Of a stretch of 35,645 nucleotides of DNA, positions 31,277 to 35,645 are shown one piece after another. The stretch comes from Pseudomonadota bacterium. Lineage in GTDB: Bacteria > Desulfobacterota > Desulfobacteria > Desulfobacterales > RPRI01. Location: the NCBI GenBank assembly GCA_018817425.1, contig JAHITX010000013.1, forward strand, positions 1 to 35,645, written 5' to 3'. Both the position numbers and the translations under genes were made by a program. Below the pieces are notes generated by a model, which was not told the DNA's origin, searched no databases, and saw only the letters and a program-made list of their open reading frames with translations. Every line of letters starts with the position of its first letter. The first letter of the stretch is position 1.

Positions 31277-32547
31277 TGATGCAATCCAAAAATCAAAAGC
31301 CGGTTGCAGGAAGAGATGAAACATCACCAAACTTGGTTGACTGGAAACCTGTGGAAGGTATACCCCCGATGAGTCATGTGGTTACCGGAAACCGTTTAGG
31401 TGGGGCCGTTGCTATGCTTGCAGGCCTTCCGTGGGTTTTTCATGCATCCAGGTATCTGCTGGAAGAGATTGAGCGTACCGGCTTTGACTCCGGGCAAATT
31501 TTCCTTGTTCTTCTGGTATTTGGCGGACTTTTCTTCACTTTGTTTGGTTTCAGCCAATTCGTTTACCGGGAAGAAACGCTTATCGACAACAAAACGGTAA
31601 GGTGGTCCCGGCGTGGCCTGAGTGGTTTTAAAAAGTGGCAAGAATCCCTTTCTTGCTATCGTGGCGTGATAAAAGATTATATGTGTGTAAGCGGCCAAGG
31701 TAGCTCCGGTACGAGTTACACTGAATATACTATCTCCCTATATCACGATGAATTGTTTAAACGTGTGCGGCTGTATGAATCACAAAGTACCAAGTCATAT
31801 CCCCCGGATGAGTGGAACCGCCTCTGGACTCATTATGCTAAATTATTCCGGTTGCCGGTGCTTGATACTGATGGTAAGGATATCACCGCCTCCAGCGTGG
31901 AAGACCTTGCGCGGCCGCTACAAGACAAACTAAACGAAGGCAAGATTCAGATGCCCGATATTGACACTGATCAGGCTGAGTTGCCTGCCGGTTTGACCGT
32001 TAATCGGGATGGTGATCAGTGTATAATAACGCTCAAGCCTGCCGGATATATCCGGCAAATACCTTTGCTGCTTGCTATTGCGATTTCCATACTTGGCCTG
32101 GCCGGAGCTTTATATTTTTTCCTGGGTACAAAGTCCCCTTTTCCGGTTGTCTTAATTTTTTCAATTGCCGTGCTTGTCGGGGTTATTCTTCGTATTGTTT
32201 CCATCATGCGTAAATCGAACTATCCCGATAAGATTACCGTTGATGCCAAAGCGCTAAAGTATCAAACCTGGAGCAGTCGCCACGGCTGGAACACACTCAG
32301 CATTGACATAACAGACATCAGGAATATCGCATTAAGGTCGGACCCGCCATATCCAAGGTCCTGGAAGAAAGTGGTGGTAGAAGCAAAAGATGGCAGTGTT
32401 AAGTTCGGTGAAGGACTGCCGGTTAAGTCATGCCAATACTTGAGAGACCTGTTGTTGTTTTATATCGGATCGAGTGTTATTGAAAAAACAATTTGCATTT
32501 CAATTATAATGGGCTATATTATGGTCAATATACAGATCATAATATAG
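31276..32547 (+). CDS. Four-TM membrane protein of unknown function
   Basis: The 423-residue protein has two hydrophobic helices near the N-terminus (about 40-58 and 75-96), a soluble domain of about 170 residues, two more helices (about 268-290 and 295-316) and a final soluble part. The soluble parts look like beta-rich PH-type modules (for example ETLIDNKTVRWSRRG and DKITVDAKALKYQTW), a tentative reading. No family is recognised with confidence. The last 20 or so residues are hydrophobic and AT-rich in DNA, and may be read-through after a small frameshift. The ATG overlaps the stop of the HEAT-repeat gene, so the two probably function together. Confidence 0.65.
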   Translation: MMQSKNQKPVAGRDETSPNLVDWKPVEGIPPMSHVVTGNRLGGAVAMLAGLPWVFHASRYLLEEIERTGFDSGQIFLVLLVFGGLFFTLFGFSQFVYREETLIDNKTVRWSRRGLSGFKKWQESLSCYRGVIKDYMCVSGQGSSGTSYTEYTISLYHDELFKRVRLYESQSTKSYPPDEWNRLWTHYAKLFRLPVLDTDGKDITASSVEDLARPLQDKLNEGKIQMPDIDTDQAELPAGLTVNRDGDQCIITLKPAGYIRQIPLLLAIAISILGLAGALYFFLGTKSPFPVVLIFSIAVLVGVILRIVSIMRKSNYPDKITVDAKALKYQTWSSRHGWNTLSIDITDIRNIALRSDPPYPRSWKKVVVEAKDGSVKFGEGLPVKSCQYLRDLLLFYIGSSVIEKTICISIIMGYIMVNIQIII

Positions 32548-32556
32548 GAGTCTGAA

Positions 32557-32835
32557 ATGAAACAAATAAATGTTGCAAATGATATTGTGCCTGTTGCTGA
32601 ATTCAAAGTGCAGGTTTCAAAATATCTCAAAAACATCAAAACTACAGGCCGGCCAATGGTTATAACGCAAAATGGCAAACCTGCAGGCGTACTTCTTACC
32701 CCTGACGATTTTGAAGAACTCATTTATCAAAAATCTTTGATGGAATCGATAAGCCGAGGGATTTCCGATTTAGAGAAAGGTAATATATTCACAACCGAAC
32801 AACTCAGGGCTGAACTTGAAAAAAGAAGAATATAA
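32557..32835 (+). CDS. Phd/YefM-family antitoxin
   Basis: The 92-residue protein has the Phd/YefM layout: an N-terminal DNA-binding part with VPVAEFKVQVSKYLKNI, then GRPMVITQNGKPAGVLLTPD, and a charged C-terminal tail that would bind the toxin. It is followed after 3 bp by the RelE/ParE toxin, the usual antitoxin-first order. It should neutralise the toxin and repress its own operon. TAGGAG precedes the ATG, which lies close to the end of the membrane-protein gene. Confidence 0.92.
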   Translation: MKQINVANDIVPVAEFKVQVSKYLKNIKTTGRPMVITQNGKPAGVLLTPDDFEELIYQKSLMESISRGISDLEKGNIFTTEQLRAELEKRRI

Positions 32836-32838
32836 AAA

Positions 32839-33138
32839 ATGCAAATTGTATGGACACAAGAAGCATTAGAAAAATTGGCGGAAATCGAAGAATATATTTC
32901 TAAAGACAGTCCAAAAAGAGCGATCAATTTTATAAACTACCTGATAGAGCAGGCAGAAACATTAATAAATCATCCGGAAATTGGTAGGGTAGTACCGGAA
33001 ATCGGAAATGAAAATATCAGAGAGTTAATTGCGAAAAGATATCGCATCATATATCGGTTGTCCGGGAAAAGAGTTGAGATACTAACAGTATTTGAAGGAC
33101 ATCGTCTTTTACATATTGAAGAACTGGGGATCAATTAA
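32839..33138 (+). CDS. RelE/ParE-family toxin
   Basis: The 99-residue protein is a RelE/ParE superfamily toxin. Typical signatures are WTQEALEKLAEIEEYISKDS at the start, INHPEIGRVVPE in the middle and RYRIIYRLSGKRVEIL near the end. The C-terminal GHRLL sequence resembles ParE-type gyrase toxins more than classical RelE ribonucleases, but the target cannot be stated. It is the last gene of the two-gene module; a REP-like unit follows. A fragment of a close homologue is at 30249-30329. Confidence 0.92.
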   Translation: MQIVWTQEALEKLAEIEEYISKDSPKRAINFINYLIEQAETLINHPEIGRVVPEIGNENIRELIAKRYRIIYRLSGKRVEILTVFEGHRLLHIEELGIN

Positions 33139-33521
33139 AGCAGCAGTATTTTATAATCGTTAATATTTCAAATTTAATTTATTTACGAAAAATTTTATTA
33201 ACGCTGTAAGAAGCCAATTAACTACTTTTACATCATACCTTTTTACCACGTCATACCGGCGAAGGCCGGTATCCTACAAATTCAATATGTCCGGGATGAC
33301 GGTTTGAGTAGTATTCACCAAACCATCGACATAGTCCTCCCTTTTATTTTTTCTTCTTCAAAATTCAGGAGTTGTAATAAAAATTCAATATTGTAAAATA
33401 TCTTTTAATAGATTATTTGCAATTTCAGATTACTCAGGATATTCTATTGAAATAATTAATTTTCTTATGGTCGATGTCGGAAGCCCCGTTAATTGTTCTT
33501 TAAGCTATCAGAGGATAAATC
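33139..33521. other. Intergenic region with a REP-like unit
   Basis: Between the toxin and the next gene lies AT-rich DNA with one REP-like palindromic unit (33249-33302) and no believable ORF. The promoter of the gene at 33522 presumably lies in its right half. I did not find a clear promoter or operator. Confidence 0.5.
33249..33302. repeat. REP-like unit with perfect hairpin
   Basis: ATACCGGC and GCCGGTAT (33253-33260 and 33265-33272) form a perfect 8-bp stem with a GAAG tetraloop, followed by CCGGGATGACGG as the outer complement of CCACGTCAT. It is related to the unit at 20297-20368. Such units are typical dispersed extragenic palindromes; here it could also act as a bidirectional terminator for the toxin gene. 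Confidence 0.65.
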
Positions 33522-34157
33522 ATGAATGATAAAACCAAAACAGGAATTGAAAAGAATGCAGAAGGCATAGAATCGAAAAAAGAGAATAAAGAGATCCATA
33601 CACATTCAACAATTCCCGGGTGGGCAACCACCGTATCTGTTATAAGCGGTTTAGCATTTTTGGTTATTCTGCTTATAATCGCAGTTTTTATTCCTCATCC
33701 CACAGGTTTTCAAATATTTATCTTTCGTATCATTATTGCACTGGCTGCTGCTGCTTTTGGGGCTACAATCCCCGGTTTCTTAAAAGTCGATCTGCCTGTT
33801 GGAAAAAAGGGACTCATAGCAGCAGGTGGAGCAGTCGCTTTTTTTGTACTGATTTATTTCATGAACCCTCCTAAGTTGATTTCAGATACACCACCGCCTC
33901 CTGAAATACTGAAACAGTCCCTTGCAGGCTTTATTTTGGATCAGGATGGCGAACCTTTATCCGGAGTAAATGTTACCCTTTTAGAATATGAAGTAAGTGA
34001 CCTTACAACTGGCCAGGGAAAGTTTTCTTTTGAAATTAAAGGTGAAAATAATTCTTCTGTTCGCCTGATGGCCCAAAAACAAGGCTTTAAAACGCACCGG
34101 CAGGATGCTACACTGGGAAACACCAATTTAAGTTTTAAAATTGAGCCAAAACCATGA
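33522..34157 (+). CDS. Membrane protein with C-terminal carboxypeptidase-regulatory-like domain
   Basis: The 211-residue protein has a charged N-terminus (about 30 residues), three hydrophobic segments (about 36-57, 65-85 and 97-113), a proline-rich linker (TPPPP) and a C-terminal beta-sandwich domain of the CarboxypepD_reg type (LAGFILDQDGEPLSGVNVTL, then TGQGKFSFEI). Such domains usually mediate binding outside the cytoplasm. AGAGGATAAATC precedes the ATG. The stop overlaps the ATG of the next gene (ATGA), and that protein also begins with such a domain after its signal peptide, so the two are probably a functional unit. No known function is recognised. Confidence 0.7.
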   Translation: MNDKTKTGIEKNAEGIESKKENKEIHTHSTIPGWATTVSVISGLAFLVILLIIAVFIPHPTGFQIFIFRIIIALAAAAFGATIPGFLKVDLPVGKKGLIAAGGAVAFFVLIYFMNPPKLISDTPPPPEILKQSLAGFILDQDGEPLSGVNVTLLEYEVSDLTTGQGKFSFEIKGENNSSVRLMAQKQGFKTHRQDATLGNTNLSFKIEPKP

Positions 34158-35645
34158 CAAGACAAGCATGTTCTTACATTTATCTTAAAATCATCCTTTG
34201 TCTTATTGTTTGTTTTGGCACATGCCCGGCTTTATCAGCAATGGCTAAACAGGATTTACGCGGCAAGGTTTATATTCTTGGTGAAAATGATAAGCGATTT
34301 CCTGTTACAAACACAACCGTCCGCATTCAGAGCACTGATGATTCAGATATAACAACAAGCACTGGTATGTTCAGAATTTATTTGCCGGATGTATTCAAGA
34401 CCGGAGAAACTGTAACACTGGAAGTGGAAAAGCCAAAGTATCAGATACTCCACCCATTGGCAGGCGAAGTAAGAATACCTGCCAACTCCTTAAAAGATCC
34501 GGTTGAAGTTATTTTGGATAAAGAAGGTTCTCACCGTTTTATGAGCGGCAAGGCATTTGCCTTACTTATAGAAAATATCGCCAATAAACCCAAATCGCAG
34601 ATTAAGCCCGATGATGAACGAAAAGAAGTGGATTTGAGTCGTTACCTTAAGCAGTGGGCTGTAAAATACGGTTTCGGGATTGAGCAGGTAAAAGCCGAGT
34701 TGGACAAATGGGCTGCGGATGTCCAAGCGAGACAAGAGGATTTTTATGAGCTTGCCCTGGCTGCATTTTACAAGAAGAATTTTAAAGAAGCTGCGGACAG
34801 GTCTTATCAATCGGCAAAGCAGTATGAAAAACAATTGGCTGAACTTAGTGAGCAGGAAAAAAGGATTAGTGAAAAAAAGCAGCAAATAAAAGAAAATATT
34901 ATCCGCGATTATCGTCTTGCCGGTAATGCTCAATATAATGACTACCGTTTCAAAGAAGCTCTTGCTTCTTATCAGAAGGCTTTGGATGTGCTTAGTAAAG
35001 TATCTGCTCCTCAAAAATGGGCGTCTTTAATGAATAACATAAGCAATACATACTGGAATGTGGGTATCAGAGCAGAAGGTAGCGCGTCACGAGAGTATCT
35101 TAAAAAAGCAGTCGATGGTTTCAGTAAAATATTAAAAGTTTATAATCGTGAGAGCTTGCCTCAGGACTGGGCTATGACCCAGAACAATATGGGGATTGCA
35201 TTACAAGAGCAAGGAATTCGCACAGGAGTTAAAGAAGGTGCAAAATTGCTGGGCGATGCAGTAGATGCGTACAAAGCTGCTTTAACGGTTTATACCCGCG
35301 AGAGCTTGCCTCAGGACTGGGCTATGACCCAGAACAATATGGGGATTGCGCTACAAAATCAGGGAATCCGTACAGGAGGTAAAGAAGGTGCAAGATTGCT
35401 GGGCGATGCAGTAGATGCGTACAAAGCTGCTTTAACGGTTAGAACCCGCGAGAGTCTGCCTCAGGACTGGGCTGGGACCCAGAACAATATGGGACTTGCT
35501 TTGCAAAATCAAGGAATTCGCACAGGAGTTAAAGAAGGTGCAAAATTGCTGGGCGATGCAGTAGATGCGTACAAAGCTGCTTTAACGGTTTATACCCGCG
35601 AGAGCTTGCCTCAGGACTGGGCTATGACCCAGAACAATATGGGGA
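34154..35645 (+). CDS. Exported TPR-repeat protein, 3' end outside the window
   Basis: The frame is open from the ATG at 34154 to the window edge (about 497 codons). Features in order are a signal peptide (hydrophobic around residues 11-30, ending PALSAMA), a CarboxypepD_reg-like domain (about 34-120), a coiled-coil-prone helical part (about 160-275), and TPR-type helical repeats. From about residue 330 the repeats are exactly 50 residues (150 bp) long with motif ESLPQDWAMTQNNMGIAL, RTG and GDAVDAYKAALTV. Homologous repeats occur in large TPR proteins, some with CHAT or other effector domains; any such domain here would be beyond the window. It is translationally coupled to the upstream gene. 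Confidence 0.8.
   Translation, partial: MTRQACSYIYLKIILCLIVCFGTCPALSAMAKQDLRGKVYILGENDKRFPVTNTTVRIQSTDDSDITTSTGMFRIYLPDVFKTGETVTLEVEKPKYQILHPLAGEVRIPANSLKDPVEVILDKEGSHRFMSGKAFALLIENIANKPKSQIKPDDERKEVDLSRYLKQWAVKYGFGIEQVKAELDKWAADVQARQEDFYELALAAFYKKNFKEAADRSYQSAKQYEKQLAELSEQEKRISEKKQQIKENIIRDYRLAGNAQYNDYRFKEALASYQKALDVLSKVSAPQKWASLMNNISNTYWNVGIRAEGSASREYLKKAVDGFSKILKVYNRESLPQDWAMTQNNMGIALQEQGIRTGVKEGAKLLGDAVDAYKAALTVYTRESLPQDWAMTQNNMGIALQNQGIRTGGKEGARLLGDAVDAYKAALTVRTRESLPQDWAGTQNNMGLALQNQGIRTGVKEGAKLLGDAVDAYKAALTVYTRESLPQDWAMTQNNMG
35141..35645 (+). repeat. 150-bp in-frame tandem repeat in the TPR gene
   Basis: Four units begin at 35141, 35291, 35441 and 35591 (the last incomplete). Units 1 and 3 differ from 2 and 4 at a few bases. 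The stretch 35210-35345 is identical to 35510-35645, which points to recent amplification in 300-bp blocks. The repeats are in frame and code for TPR helices, so this is not a CRISPR array. Confidence 0.85.

Noticed and set aside
35141-35645. Regular 150-bp repeats, at first sight array-like
   Set aside because: They are in frame, have no spacers and encode TPR helices, so this is not a CRISPR array.

Overview
The window looks like a chromosomal segment of a strictly anaerobic, Gram-negative, moderately AT-rich bacterium, most likely a sulfate-reducer-type Desulfobacterota (Deltaproteobacteria). This is an inference from gene content: a glycyl radical enzyme with activase, an aldehyde:ferredoxin oxidoreductase (AOR) family tungsten enzyme with a four-cluster Fe-S partner, a RACo-type corrinoid activator, a multihaem c-type lipoprotein, a Tat-exported flavoprotein and DUF1302/DUF1329 outer-membrane proteins. 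No rRNA, tRNA or CRISPR array was seen.

Layout. (1) 2-3877, plus strand: 5'-truncated dihydrolipoamide dehydrogenase, corrinoid-protein reductive activator, DUF2284 Fe-S protein. (2) 3927-5812: MoxR-type AAA+ ATPase and VWA protein, joined by an A10 run that could allow a -1 frameshift fusion. (3) 5967-16209, plus strand: OYE-type ene-reductase, CrtI/PYROXD2-like FAD enzyme (probable ATT start), SnoaL-like protein, four-cluster ferredoxin, AOR-family enzyme, CrtC/AttH-like lipocalin-fold protein of clearly higher GC, Tat-exported FAD reductase/dehydrogenase and pentahaem lipoprotein. (4) 16241-19665, minus strand: glycyl radical enzyme and activase. (5) 19666-20647: repeat-rich intergenic DNA with a well-formed 209-bp MITE (19-bp perfect TIRs, 10-bp target duplication). 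(6) 20648-26339, minus strand: DUF1302 barrel and two tandem DUF1329 paralogues separated by 1.3 kb of noncoding DNA with a duplicated palindromic element. (7) 26813-29957, plus strand: a multidomain regulator (XRE HTH, possible GNAT-like middle, transposase-type zinc ribbon), ferredoxin-nitroreductase and NmrA-like reductase. (8) 29958-30340: remains of a kup gene and of a ParE toxin. (9) 30392-35645: HEAT-repeat membrane protein, four-TM protein, Phd/RelE toxin-antitoxin pair, and a two-gene locus ending in an incomplete exported TPR protein with near-identical 150-bp repeats.

How the genes may work together. Regions 2-4 and 6 read as one uncharacterised anaerobic catabolic or respiratory locus for a hydrophobic, probably cyclic or isoprenoid-like substrate. 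DUF1302/DUF1329 proteins would handle it at the outer membrane; the glycyl radical enzyme would do radical chemistry; the ene-reductase, CrtI-like enzyme, SnoaL-like and CrtC-like proteins would reduce, desaturate, dehydrate or hydrate a ring or isoprenoid; the AOR enzyme with its ferredoxin would carry out a low-potential redox step; and the flavoprotein/cytochrome pair would handle periplasmic electrons. The MoxR/VWA pair would be a maturation chaperone. The substrate cannot be read from the sequence, and the pathway is inference from gene content and adjacency.
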